Below, piece by piece: positions 10,817-20,589 of a stretch of 64,000 nt of DNA. Each line of letters starts with the position of its first letter. Position 1 is the stretch's first letter. Source of the stretch: Daphnia pulex (taxonomy: Eukaryota > Arthropoda > Branchiopoda > Diplostraca > Daphniidae); the NCBI RefSeq assembly GCF_021134715.1, contig NC_060025.1, forward strand, positions 5,146,001 to 5,210,000, read 5' to 3'. Below the pieces are notes generated by a model that saw nothing but the letters and a program-made list of their open reading frames with translations, was not told where the DNA came from and did not search any database. Made by a program: the position numbers and the translations under genes.

Positions 10817-11909
10817 TCCCGTACGAAACTTTTAGCTTAAATTTCGAACTGTTAGCTAATAACCGCTGATAACAGCTCACGTGTTGCTAGGCTAAAAAAT
10901 CCAACCATGGATCATGCTGAAATTACCTAAAAATGTTTCACCTCAACATAATTCCACTATTTTGTAGCGTGTAACAGCTTTTATTTTCCAAGCTACGGTT
11001 TTTCTTATCTTGCTTGAAAAACTTAACCTTAAAACTAGCTTGAATTTTTACCCCTAAATATATTTCCTAACTGTTAGCTAATTCCAGTATGGAAGTTTTT
11101 ATCTAGGGTTTCGCTCCACTTTTATTAGCATGATATCAGCTTTTATTTTCCAAGCTAGGGCGTTTTCTGATCTAGATTGAAATAATTAAGCTTAAAATCA
11201 GCTCGAATTTTTCTCCCTTATTATATTTCCTAAGTGTTTCAGCTAGTTCTAGTATGGAATTTGTAATCTAGGGTTTCGCTTTAATCTGATCGCGAAATAA
11301 ATCGTGATATAAAAATAGGTTTAAAAAAATCGGCATATGGGGTGTTCCTATCAACAAAATAGGCCTACAGATTTTTCTATTTATAACAATCATGTTATAA
11401 CCTTCAAATAGTATAATAGGTATGGGCGGGTAATTGGTTAATAGGTAAAATTTAGAAAATATATTTTTTAAAAATTGTTTATTTTTATTATTTTATATAA
11501 GTTTTCAATAGTTTTATAATTAGAACTAGTCTATGTGAAGAATTTCTACACAACTATAATAGGATCAAATATTTATCATTAATAAATATATCAGAAGATG
11601 CCAGATCCGGAGAACCAGCGACCACAAGTAAGTAAGTGCAGCAAATATGTCTTAAGAAGTAAGTGGGTGGGTGACCCTGCAAACAATAGAAGAGCGCGCG
11701 AAAAAATCTTTTTCAACCTGCAATTCTACTGTAGCGAGAAAATTTCAAGCTACCTTCAATCTAAGATTTCTAGCTTGAAAAATAAAGCTTAAACTAACTC
11801 TAAATTCCCAATATGGAATTTAAAAATTTTAGGCTGAAAATTACTAGCTATATACCCCTAACTTCGTAGCTATTTCTAGTACAGAACTAGCTAAAAGTTT
11901 CGTACGGGA
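10817..11909. mobile_element. 1.09-kb TIR element in a TA target site
   Basis: The ends are inverted: TCCCGTACGAAACTTTTAGCT at 10817 and its complement ending at 11909, each flanked by TA. Internally there are two direct copies of a unit of about 155 bp (about 10970-11125 and 11130-11285) sharing ATCTAGGGTTTCGCT, CAGCTTTTATTTTCCAAGCTA and AGTATGGAA blocks. There is no transposase ORF; the 64-aa ORF at 11598-11792 shows no family signal. The TA duplication fits a Tc1/mariner-type or similar non-autonomous element. Confidence 0.75.
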
Positions 11910-11911
11910 TA

Positions 11912-13042
11912 AAGAATAAGCGGGATTGCTACTGAGTTTATTTGGTCCAAACATTAGCGGGAAGAATGGTTGCATGTAAATATTTTCTACGGGGGCTGGA
12001 GGGAGAGAAAACACAAAAAAAATATACGACAGCGGAAGAATAGACGATTTGTGGAGAGAAAAAAACTAATTGTAAGCGGGGGAATTGGATAAATGTCTCC
12101 TAATCAAAACATGAAATTTTAATGGGAGAAAAAATATAATCTGGTATGGGGGGGACAATTTAGGGACAAAAATTAAATGAGAAATTCGTATCCATAACAA
12201 CAATGAGCATGTGTGGCTTAATCTCCACTGTTAAAAAAAATAATATCCGTTAATGGATCAAAGAGGGGGTGCACTTGGGTTGTTTGGTTATTCTTTTTCG
12301 AAGAGAGAGAAAAAAAATTACTACTTGTAGGGGAGACAAAAAAAATCTTGGTGTTTTCAACGATTTACTCTTCCACATTGGATCACGGCAAATGTGAATT
12401 AAACATTTGCGCGATTATATGGATATTTTAGTTCGCTTCAATGTTCAACACCCCTTTTTTTATTAAAAAAAATGACTCAATCCATTCTTGTTGAAAGAAT
12501 AAAAAATTATTACCGGGAAAAATATTTGGGTAAAAAAAAATTATTTTTTCTTTTTCAAAATTGAACCCATTCCACTACATAAGGGAAGAAACAAAACAAA
12601 AACTTTTAGTAATGATTTTAACACTTATGATCTCCTTTTCTACCGATGCCCGGTAATGCGACAGTAGTTCTGTATTGACATAGCCTGCGGTTTTAGTTGG
12701 CCTTGGCATTCTTCAATCCCTTTGCTTGCCCTACCATCCACTTCTTGCCATCACCCGATATCTGACGTTTTCTATTTTTTTCTTCTGTATACTAGCATCT
12801 AACATTTACTTAGAAATTTCACACGCATGTCGGTTCACGTTAATCACTTATATAAAAAAATAGTTAAGGAATCCCTCAGTTACGATATACCAATACAATA
12901 ACACGAAATTCAAGTACCATAATTAGCATGAAATTCTTAAAAGCTAGAGTAGGCACCGCCAAATTTTTCCGATTCAATTTTAAATTTAAATGAATTAATT
13001 ATTGGCTTTAAGTCAACTTTTGTAAACGCACCTTTCAATTTT
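11912..13042. other. Non-coding stretch beside the Gypsy relic
   Basis: AT-rich with AG-rich runs to about 12350. I looked here for the 3' part of the Gypsy element (rest of integrase, polypurine tract, LTR) and found no convincing LTR. Nothing else is recognised. Confidence 0.45.
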
Positions 13043-13798
13043 TCAGTCTTGAGGGTTGTCTTTAACATAACAAGAAATTATATCGGCAAGCGTTCGATTT
13101 GCACGCTCGACCATACCGTCACACTGAGGGCGGTAGGCCGACGTTCGAATGGCTTCTACGCCACACTGTCTATACAAACATTCCATTACATTTGACAAGA
13201 AATTTTGGCTTTGGTCGGTCAGTACCATTTCTGGCACACCGTGTCGCGTTATAATATTTTTATAAAAAGCTTTAGCTGTCGATTCTGTTGTACTATCTGG
13301 CATTGATGCAACTGTTATATATCTAGTTAAATATTCGCCCATGACTAAAATATACGTATGATTTTCTGGTCCTGATGGGGTCAATGGGCCTACAATATCC
13401 ATAGCCATAAATTGCCATACGTGATCTGGAGGAATTGGATTGAACGGAGACTTGTTATCTCCACCTACTTTTCGTTTAGCACATATTTCACATTTACGTA
13501 TATAATCTCTGATCTCCTTTACCATAAATGGCCATTTAAAACGTCTTTGAATTCTCGCCGTTGTCTTTTTTACGCCTATATGCCCCGCGAATGGGCTATT
13601 ATGAAATCTGATTAATATTTTCTCTCTTAATGATTCTGGTACTAATATTTTTCCGTCGGACGTGCCGATTAATCCATTCTGAAATTCTTTTATCTGTTCC
13701 TCCTCGTCGAGGTTGTCGTCATATTCGTTATCTTCGTTCTTGCTACGTTCCTTTTCGTATTCTTTCTCGTCTGCTACAGCTACTAAATATTCTTCCAT
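13043..13798 (-). pseudogene. Gypsy integrase, truncated C-terminus
   Basis: This 251-residue frame has the zinc-binding HHCC module (H of FHNSPFAGHIG, later CEICAKRK) and the catalytic D, D, E residues in AMDIVGPLT, LTDQSQNFLS and DGMVERANRTL. It catalyses insertion of retroelement cDNA. The frame stops right after KDNPQD, where family members continue with the end of the core and a C-terminal domain. The stop sits where Trp is usual, and no continuation is visible below 13043. The first 50 residues are very acidic and belong to the linker. Confidence 0.9.
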
Positions 13799-13843
13799 GA
13801 ATTTATTTCGTCGTTGCTATTCTTTTACATATCTTTCCTTCGG

Positions 13844-14038
13844 TTATTTACAAAATTTATCCTTTTCCTGTTCCTGTAAAAACATTTCTGTTGTTAAAGC
13901 TTTTATATTTTGTGTCTGGCCAGACATTGTAACTACCTCCTTTTGTTTTGGAATTCTACTTAGCCCGTCGGCATTTTGGTTAGCTACACCAGGCCTAAAA
14001 ACTGTTTGAAAGTCGAACTCGTTGGCAACAAAGCCCAT
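13844..14038 (-). pseudogene. Gypsy RNase H / integrase linker fragment
   Basis: This short frame contains FRPGVANQNADGLSRIP, the conserved end of Ty3/Gypsy RNase H-like regions before integrase. It is one frame away from both the RT-RNase H frame above and the integrase frame below, so at least two frameshifts separate the Pol modules. Confidence 0.8.
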
Positions 14039-15685
14039 CTAATAACTTTTCTTGACATAGGTATTTTCTGTTATCTTTGGAAATCCTTTTAATGCTTCGT
14101 GATCGGTTTCAACCGTAAATTTCGTACCGTACAAATAATGATAAAATGTCTTTAACGCGTGATATATTGCATATGCTTCTTTATCTGTCGTGTGCCACTT
14201 TTCTTGTGTTTCGTCTAATTGCTGCGATGCGTTTGCTACGGCATATTCTACTTTTTCTCCGTTTACAATTTTTCGTTGCGCTAGAACTGATCCCACGGCA
14301 AATCCCGATGCGTCTGTTTGGACAATGAACTTGAGGTCGAAATCTGGGAATCGTAAAATCGGATTTTCTAACAAGAAAGTTTTTAAAAATTGAAACGTAC
14401 TTTCTTCTTCGGGGCCCCATCTAAATTCTTCTTTCTGTCTTGTTAAAATCGTGAGCGCTCTCGCTTTATTTGCGTAATCCCATATAAACTTTATATAATA
14501 TCCTGATAATCCCAAAAAACTTTTCACGTGATTTTTATTCTGTGGCGTCGGATAATTTCTAATTGCTTCTGTTAACTTTGGATCCGGCCTCAAGCCATTT
14601 TCTGATATATTATGTCCCAAATACTTTACTGCTTTTTGCAAAAATAAACATTTCGATAATTTAATTTTCAATCCTCCCTCCCTTAACAGATTTAGTACGC
14701 ATTGAATGTGTTTGATATGCTCGTCGATCGTTCGAGAATAAATAATTACGTCGTCCAAGTAAACTAGTGCAAATTTGTGAATAACTGGTTGTAATAAATT
14801 ATTCATTAAACGCTGAAAAGTTGCTAGTGCATTCGTCAATCCGAATGGCATACGATTAAATTCATAATGAACCTGGCTAGTTGTAAAAGCTGTTTTGTGC
14901 TTGTCGGCTTCTTCAATTTCTATCTGCCAATACCCGCTGATCAAGTCGAGTGTTGAGAAATAACGAGCGCCTAACAAATAATCTTTTGTTTCGTCGACGA
15001 TTGGTATAGGGTATTTGTCTTTTATCGTTTCCGTATTCAAATTACGAAAGTCAATGTAAAAGCGTTTAGTGCTATCCTTCTTGTCAGTTAGATGGACCGG
15101 TGAACTATATGGACTTGAGCTCGGCCTAATTATATTATACTTCAACATCTCGTTCACTTCTTTTTCTATTACGGCTAGGTTTGATCTGGCTTGTCGTCTA
15201 GGTCGCATATATATAACTTTTCCCGTCGTCTCAATGTGGTGTCTAATACCTTTAGCTTGACCTAATTCACACAATTTATCTGCGATTACGTCCTTATTTA
15301 ATTCTAACAGTTTGTCTATCTTATTTCTATACATTTCTGAATTTACGTCATCGATTATTACTTTAGAAACGGGTTTTTCAACTTTTAATGCAATATTTTC
15401 CCCGTTATCGTTAGTGTTTGCCACGGTAGCATTCAATAGTTGAATTAGGGGCGAATAGGGATAACTTGAATTTCCTGTGTCTGCTATAAGCGAAAAAGTT
15501 TTCCCTTTCATTTTATAAGTCACCCGGCGGGTTTTTCCGTCAAGGACAAGCGCATTTTTAGTTATAAAATCGATTTCTAATATACATGTTTCTGACAATT
15601 CGGGTACTACAAAAAATTTCTGCTCTACTATTTTAGCGTTATTATCTAAGCTAATATTTAATTTGTATACTCCTAAAATATCCAT
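14039..15685 (-). pseudogene. Gypsy Pol: end of protease, reverse transcriptase, RNase H
   Basis: This 548-residue frame starts in the second half of the aspartic protease (CILEIDFITKN), then RT motifs YPIPIVDE, STLDLISGYWQIEI, MPFGLTNALATFQ and the catalytic YLDD in LVYLDDVIIYS, then RNase H with QTDASGFAVGSVLAQ, TTDKEAYAIYHAL and ETDHEAL. RT and RNase H make and process the cDNA. LTNALATFQ carries Leu where Pro is usual (NAPATF). The protease active site DTGAE lies upstream (about 15786-15800) in another frame, with an in-frame stop shortly after it. The RT itself looks nearly intact, so decay is moderate. Confidence 0.95.
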
Positions 15686-15689
15686 ACTG

Positions 15690-15850
15690 TCACCGCATAT
15701 GCTGCGCAGGTTATTATTATTATTTATTTTATTTTGTTTTGAATCTTTTCTTAGTCTATTAAAGAAATATGTTCAGCTCCTGTGTCTATTAAAGCATATG
15801 TGAAAATATTGTCTATTTTTACTGGTACATGAAAAAGTTTATATTGCGTA
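15690..15850 (-). pseudogene. Gypsy aspartic protease, N-terminal half
   Basis: On the minus strand the frame encodes VPVKIDNIFTYALIDTGAEH, with the DTG catalytic triad of retroviral-type proteases, then hits a stop after ISLID. The rest of the protease opens in the next ORF. Confidence 0.75.
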
Positions 15851-17036
15851 TTTACATATTATTTTATATTAGCGATAATCTTGGCTGTAACGATTGTTGT
15901 TCTGACCCCTTTCCTGATTGAACGGTTTGCCATACGTACTGTTGTTGCGATCGTATCTTTCGTTGCTGCGAGCTCGATAATTGTTTTGCGGCCCTCCATT
16001 CGGTCTCCAATTTTGTCCCTATCGCTCTGAATTTTGCCTTTCGTCTCGCGAGAATCTTTGATTGTCGCGACGTCGGCCTAGTTGTTTTTGTTGTTGTTGT
16101 CCGACCGGACCAACATTCTCTACTAATATGCCGTCTCTTGCCGCAGTTATAACAAGTAATACGAGTATCCTGACTGCTATTGTTATTTCTAACTGGCGTC
16201 TGAGCTCTTGCTCCGTCTTCTGGCCTGTTGGTCTGTTATACGTGAATGGACTTACGCTGCCGCTTCTGTTATTTTCCGGGAAACCAACTGTTTTCGGATA
16301 ATTGGTTTGCGCGTTGTTGTATGTGTTGAAGGCTGCGATTACTGCTGGGTCTCCCAAATCGACTGGTGTTGATGCCGTCGGAGGTGAGACCGGTTTCGTC
16401 GACAGTTTGTGAATCAGACCTTCCAATTCTTTTATCTTTGCCGCGTTTTTCTCGTTTTCTTGGGAAATGACTGAAACTGCAGAAGTTATATCGTTACTCT
16501 GTGCTATCTTTTTTACTTCAGTCACTTTTTCGCATTCTATCGCTGTATCTACTGTATTAGCGTACGTTGCATCGGCTTCCACCCTGTTCCAAACTAGTGT
16601 GGCAATTTCTCTGCGTAGGCCTGCCAAAAGAATTTCTTTCTTCATATCGTCTCGGACTAATACTACGTTAGCGTCGTTGTTAGTCGCTGGCCCTGCTCCA
16701 TATGCTATCCGATACATGTCGTCTATACGTGTTTGAAAATCTCTGACTTTTTCGTCTGGTTCTTGTTTTAAATCTTTTAATTCTCCCTTTTTAATAGCCT
16801 TTGTTGTATTATCATGTAACCCTGCTATAAGTAACGCTTTCCAGTCTGCGTACACATCTCTTTGTTGCGCTGTCAAAGAGTCATTAAAATTGGCTGATGA
16901 CTTACTTAATTTTTCTTGAAAAAATGCTATCTTTTGTTCTTCGTTCCATCCTGCTAACTTGGCTGTTCTTTCCGCTACTTTAAACCATTCTTCTATGACT
17001 AACGGACAATTACTTTCGCCTGAAAAAATTGGAATA
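15850..17036 (-). pseudogene. Gypsy Gag, C-terminal part with zinc knuckle
   Basis: The frame downstream (minus strand) of the inserted hairpin reads IPIFSGES, then an alpha-helical capsid-like region with FQEKL and DEKVRDFQTRIDDMYRIAYG, ending in a Ser/Pro/Asn-rich tail. The main ORF (end at 16019) then drifts into the wrong frame. In the correct frame lies CYNCGKRRHISREC, a CX2CX4HX4C retroviral zinc knuckle (about 16125-16170). Gag packages the element RNA. The frameshift just before the knuckle shows decay. Confidence 0.88.
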
Positions 17037-17038
17037 TA

Positions 17039-17562
17039 GAGCTTTTTCCATTTGGTTCGGGTAAGTAGAGCGAAAAGTCGTGCGGCTAGTCGACTAGTGC
17101 GCACCATGGCAGGGGATAGCAGAAACTTGCTGCAGACTTTGCTTGATCCGGTCAATACCCCCCAAGAAAGGCCATGTACTGTAACCTGTCAGGCTGTCAG
17201 CAGCAAAAGTGAAACCTGAACCGAACCGAAGTTTTTTCAAAGTGAAATGAGTTCTTTCTCAATTGAATTACTGTTAATGTTGCATTCTGGCACTTTGAAA
17301 AAACTTCGGCGATCTCTTTTTTTTCATAAGTTGAACATATCAAACAAAAAGCTGTTACCATTTTAAACACTTAAGAAATAAAACAGGTTTCACTTTTGCT
17401 GCTGACAGCCTGACAGGTTACAGTACATGGCCTTACGTGGGGGTATTGACCGGATCAAGCAAAGTCTGCAGCAAGTTTCGGCTATCCCCCGCCATGGTGC
17501 GCACTAGTCGACTAGCCGCACGACTTTTCGCTCTACTTACCCGAACCAAATGGAAAAAGCTC
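17039..17562. mobile_element. 524-bp hairpin (foldback) element inserted in gag
   Basis: The ends GAGCTTTTTCCATTTGGTTC (17039) and the inverse (ending 17562) are flanked by TA on both sides. Arms of about 190 bp pair through CGACTAGTGCGCACCATGG, the CTGCAGCAA region and GGCCATGTACTGTAACCTG. Reading gag across the site, LEN is followed by element sequence and IPIFSGES resumes afterwards. Thus the insertion splits gag, and the ORF N-terminus at 17155 (MTGSSKVCSK) is element sequence, not Gag. It is a non-autonomous MITE with a TA target site. Confidence 0.85.
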
Positions 17563-17860
17563 TATTTTCTAGTTTTCTCTGTGCCGCCAAGGTACGCATG
17601 CCTGTTACTAATGCTGCTGTATTATTTTGTCCTGCTACCTGCAGTGTGTCGATTGCTGCCTGTGTTAAAGCCATATCGTCGTCTGGGTATATTAAATCAA
17701 GATCAAAAGTACTAAGGGTATCGTCGTCACTATCCCACCCTCTAAAGCCTGTCACTTCGTTTAATTCTGCAGAATAGTTGTTCCAATGAAACTCTGGCGA
17801 TAAATCTGTCCTCCACAATCGGTCCAGGAATCTAGCTTTATCTCTTAAGTCTGGCTGCAA
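17563..17860 (-). pseudogene. Gypsy Gag, N-terminal part
   Basis: The minus frame encodes about 99 residues including FLDRLWRTDLSPEFHWNN and DDDMALTQAAIDTL, ending in AAQRKLEN at the TA target of the hairpin element. It continues in gag after the insertion (below 17037). Confidence 0.7.
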
Positions 17861-18215
17861 GTTTTCTGTTCTTCTTGCAAAAGTTTAATTATATCGTCTA
17901 CCGGTAGTCGAATAAATTCTTCGACGTTATCAAAAATGCTAGTATCTGCCTCTGTTTCTACTGTTGGCCTGCACTTAATTTCCTCAGTAAATCTTGGGAT
18001 CGGTGATATTCCACCTGTTGCCTCTGCAAGTAAATCGTGCTCTACGGGTGTATGGGGTGTTGACTCTTTCTTCTGCAATTTTGTTAAATAGACTGTAACA
18101 CCCGCTGGTAAAGCAAATCGGCCTATTCGAGTCTTACGAGATAATCTGCAAATAGGAAAATTTTGGGTCGAAAGTTCGTCGAATTTAATTTCTAATGTTC
18201 TTATTTCCCCTTATT
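17845..18215 (-). pseudogene. Gypsy 5' ORF fragment, opening at the LINE junction
   Basis: The frame ending at 17845 can be followed without a stop upstream of its first ATG (18078) to about 18215. It encodes TRIGRFALPAGVTVYL and then an acidic stretch. The family is unclear; it lies where a first Gag segment would be. No start codon is seen before the join with LINE sequence. Confidence 0.5.
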
Positions 18216-18229
18216 TGGACAAAAAGAAA

Positions 18230-18835
18230 TCGCAGTTCAAGATGGTTTAACAGTTGTTTAGCAGCCAGTCTCTCAAGAAGTTTGGATAGAAATGAGAGGT
18301 TTGATACAGGTCTATAGTTAGAAAGAACATCAGGGTCAAGATCATTTTTCTTTAATAGAGGAGTGATTAAAGCAAGTTTCATGGTGTGTGGGAATACACC
18401 CGAGGAAAAAGATAGATTGACAATATCAGTGATGGGAGGAGCCAGTATAGTGACACATTTTCTCAGGATTGAAGTAGGCAACGGATCAAGTGGAGACGAC
18501 TTTGATGGGGAGGCTAGTAACAGATCAGAAACCTCTTCAACATATACAGGTAGGAATGATGAGAGTGGAATGACTGATTTCCTAATCTAAGGAACCCAAC
18601 CATCAGCAACAGCATCAAGGCTCGCTCGTATATCCTGGATCTTACGAAGAAAGAAGCTGCTGAATTGCTCAACCAGCGCAGAGAGGCAGTCATGTGAAGG
18701 CAAACGGAGACCTGGTTTGACGAGGAGAAACGAATCGACAACACGGAAGAAGGACTTCCTTCCTGTTGACTCCAGAATTTTTCATTCAAGAAAGGAAGCT
18801 TTCGCTTCATTAATCATTGTATGGAGGTTCAGTTA
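18230..18835 (-). pseudogene. LINE linker and N-terminal RT fragment
   Basis: One minus frame reads ESTGRKSFFRVVDSFLL, then an in-frame stop at about 18590, then PLDPLPTSILRKC and NYRPVSNLSFLSKLLERL, the typical CR1/L2 linker and RT block 1. The YADD-type catalytic core is missing because the sequence ends at about 18230. Confidence 0.85.
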
Positions 18836-18838
18836 AGT

Positions 18839-20026
18839 CTAATTCATTATCTCCTTGTCAACTGTGAGACCGGTCACTCTCCAACGTCGCTCAGCTCTTC
18901 TTGCTCTCCTCCTTGCAGAATGAATCATCTCATTGTCCCACGGGTTTTCCGGGCGGACAATAAAAGTTCTTTTAATCAATGGGGCATGGCGATTTAACAC
19001 TTCAGATAGACCATCGTTATACTGTACCACAGCACTCTCACAGTCGACAGAATGGCCTGTTACAATTGGAAGAGAGGACAAGTCAGAGATAAATGAATTA
19101 AAGTCAATTGACTTAGTCTTCCTAAACTCCACTGTCTTCTTTGACCGGAGAGGTTGATTAACACTAGCATACCACTGGACAGCACGATGATCACTAATTA
19201 CTTCAGAGACATAACAGGTCGATATGAAGTCATCTGCTGCACGTGAAAACACAAGGTCCAATGTGTGGCCACCACTATGAGTCGAATCGCTTACGTATTG
19301 TTGAAGATCGAATGAGTCAGTTAGGGAGATGAAAGAGCGAGCGACATGGCTTGACTTGTCATCAACGTGAAAATTAAAATCACCCACAATTAGCAGTCGA
19401 CCGGGGGCCGAGACTAAAGATTCTCGTAGACATGCAAATTCATCACTAAACTGATTGACGTTGTTGGTTGGGGGACGATACACTACGAGAAGGACAATTG
19501 CCACTGAGTTCACAGACAGTGAAACTGCGAGAAACTCGAATGATTGAGCTTCGAAGTCAAGAGAGAGGAGGCGACATCTTACTGTGTTACGGTAGATGAC
19601 TGCCAATCCTCCACCTCTCCTGCCCGTCCGCGGTACGTGAAGGCCCGAGTAGCCAGCCAGACAAGGTCCCCGTAAGATTTCATCACCACCTTCAACTGGT
19701 AGCCATGATTCCGTAATGGCTACAAAGTCAAGATTGTTCTCAATAATATTATTTTGAACGATGTGCGATCTGCTAAGCAATGATCTGGCATTGACGAGTG
19801 AACAATGAAGGAACTGCTTGGCTCTGCTGTAGCTCGCTTGTGCTGATTTTCCGCCAGTTCTTTCACGTTTTGTTGGTGGTGTTCTAGCAATTCCATGAAA
19901 TCGGATGGTAAACAGAAGTGCTTTAGGAAGAAAGGGTGGAATAAGCAAAGAGTGAATAGTTGCTGAAAGCTGCTGTCTAGACATCGCCCTGGGCGACATG
20001 ACGAGCATAATCAAAACAATGGACAC
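18839..20026 (-). pseudogene. LINE apurinic-like endonuclease (ORF2 N-terminus)
   Basis: This 395-residue frame encodes an APE-type nuclease that nicks target DNA for target-primed reverse transcription. Visible motifs: the Asn of SLVNARSLLS, the Glu of AITESWL, GGGLAVIYR, VYRPP, VGDFNFHVDD (catalytic Asp-Asn) and VISDHRAVQW (catalytic Asp-His). The start is uncertain; the first 70 residues lack domain signal. The frame itself is open, but the element is incomplete. Confidence 0.92.
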
Positions 20027-20406
20027 TCCAAGATAGATCTTAATGAATATCAGTCAAGTTGAGTCACAATCAATGCACAGAATAGTTCACCAGAGTCACT
20101 AGATAGTCAGAAGCACAAAGAACTATAGTAAAACACAAAAATTCTGTAATTTCCCAATTAAAACTGAATAAAGTCGGGAGCTCTTTTTTGGTGCTGCTAC
20201 TGAGAGCACGACCCAGCAGACGACATGGATACATGCGGTTTATATATTGGGGAGAGACTCAGTACGCTGGCTGCAGAGCAGCTCATCTTTCCGAGTCATC
20301 TCGGGATGGCGCGGACAGTCAGGACAGGTTGGCGCGGCGTGTCGGACCGGGTTGATGTGGCAAGTCGTTCCCGGTTGGCAAGTGCTGACCGGATGCTTCT
20401 CCCGCG

Positions 20407-20477
20407 TGACGTCGGGGATGACGCTGTAGGGCTGACGTCAGAGCGTGACGTCAGCGTGACGTCGGGTCGTGACGTCT
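20407..20477. promoter_or_regulatory. Cluster of CRE-like TGACGTC sites in the LINE 5' region
   Basis: Five TGACGTC sites lie within 71 bp (20407, 20433, 20446, 20457, 20470); two are full palindromes TGACGTCA (20433, 20446). A further TGACGCTG sits at 20419. CREB/ATF bZIP proteins bind such sites. Their place about 380-450 bp upstream of the LINE coding frame fits an internal promoter. Confidence 0.6.
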
Positions 20478-20589
20478 TTGGCGGTGGCCATCTCGAAGTA
20501 GGCGGAGCTGCCACCGGGGCATGACAATCACACTATAAAGTATTCATTTCATCAATCTTCTGAATGAAATTGACTGGAGAGTCGAAGTG

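Larger units (their letters stand above)
13043..18215 (-). mobile_element. Decayed Ty3/Gypsy LTR retrotransposon (internal region)
   Basis: Read on the minus strand the order is an upstream ORF, Gag with zinc knuckle, protease, reverse transcriptase, RNase H and integrase, which is the Ty3/Gypsy order. Frameshifts separate Gag from its knuckle and RNase H from the integrase linker, and a stop interrupts the protease. The gag is split by the hairpin element 17039-17562. Integrase ends prematurely at 13043. At the 5' side the frame runs directly into LINE sequence at about 18215. I could not find paired LTRs, so both termini appear lost. Confidence 0.92.
18230..20530 (-). mobile_element. CR1/L2-like non-LTR retrotransposon, 3'-truncated
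   Basis: On the minus strand the order is a GC-rich 5' region (20027-20530), an APE endonuclease, a linker, and the first third of reverse transcriptase. RT stops at about 18230 before the catalytic block, where sequence switches to the Gypsy relic. LINEs usually lose their 5' end, so a copy with its 5' region and without its 3' end implies later recombination or deletion. Confidence 0.88.

Noticed and set aside
16019-17155. A 378-aa protein starting MTGSSKVCSK as one gene
   Set aside because: Its first 40 residues are MITE sequence and its last 70 are out of frame with the zinc knuckle; it is a broken gag.
20225-20524. 99-aa ORF in GC-rich DNA
   Set aside because: Compositional artefact of the GC-rich LINE 5' region; no domain.
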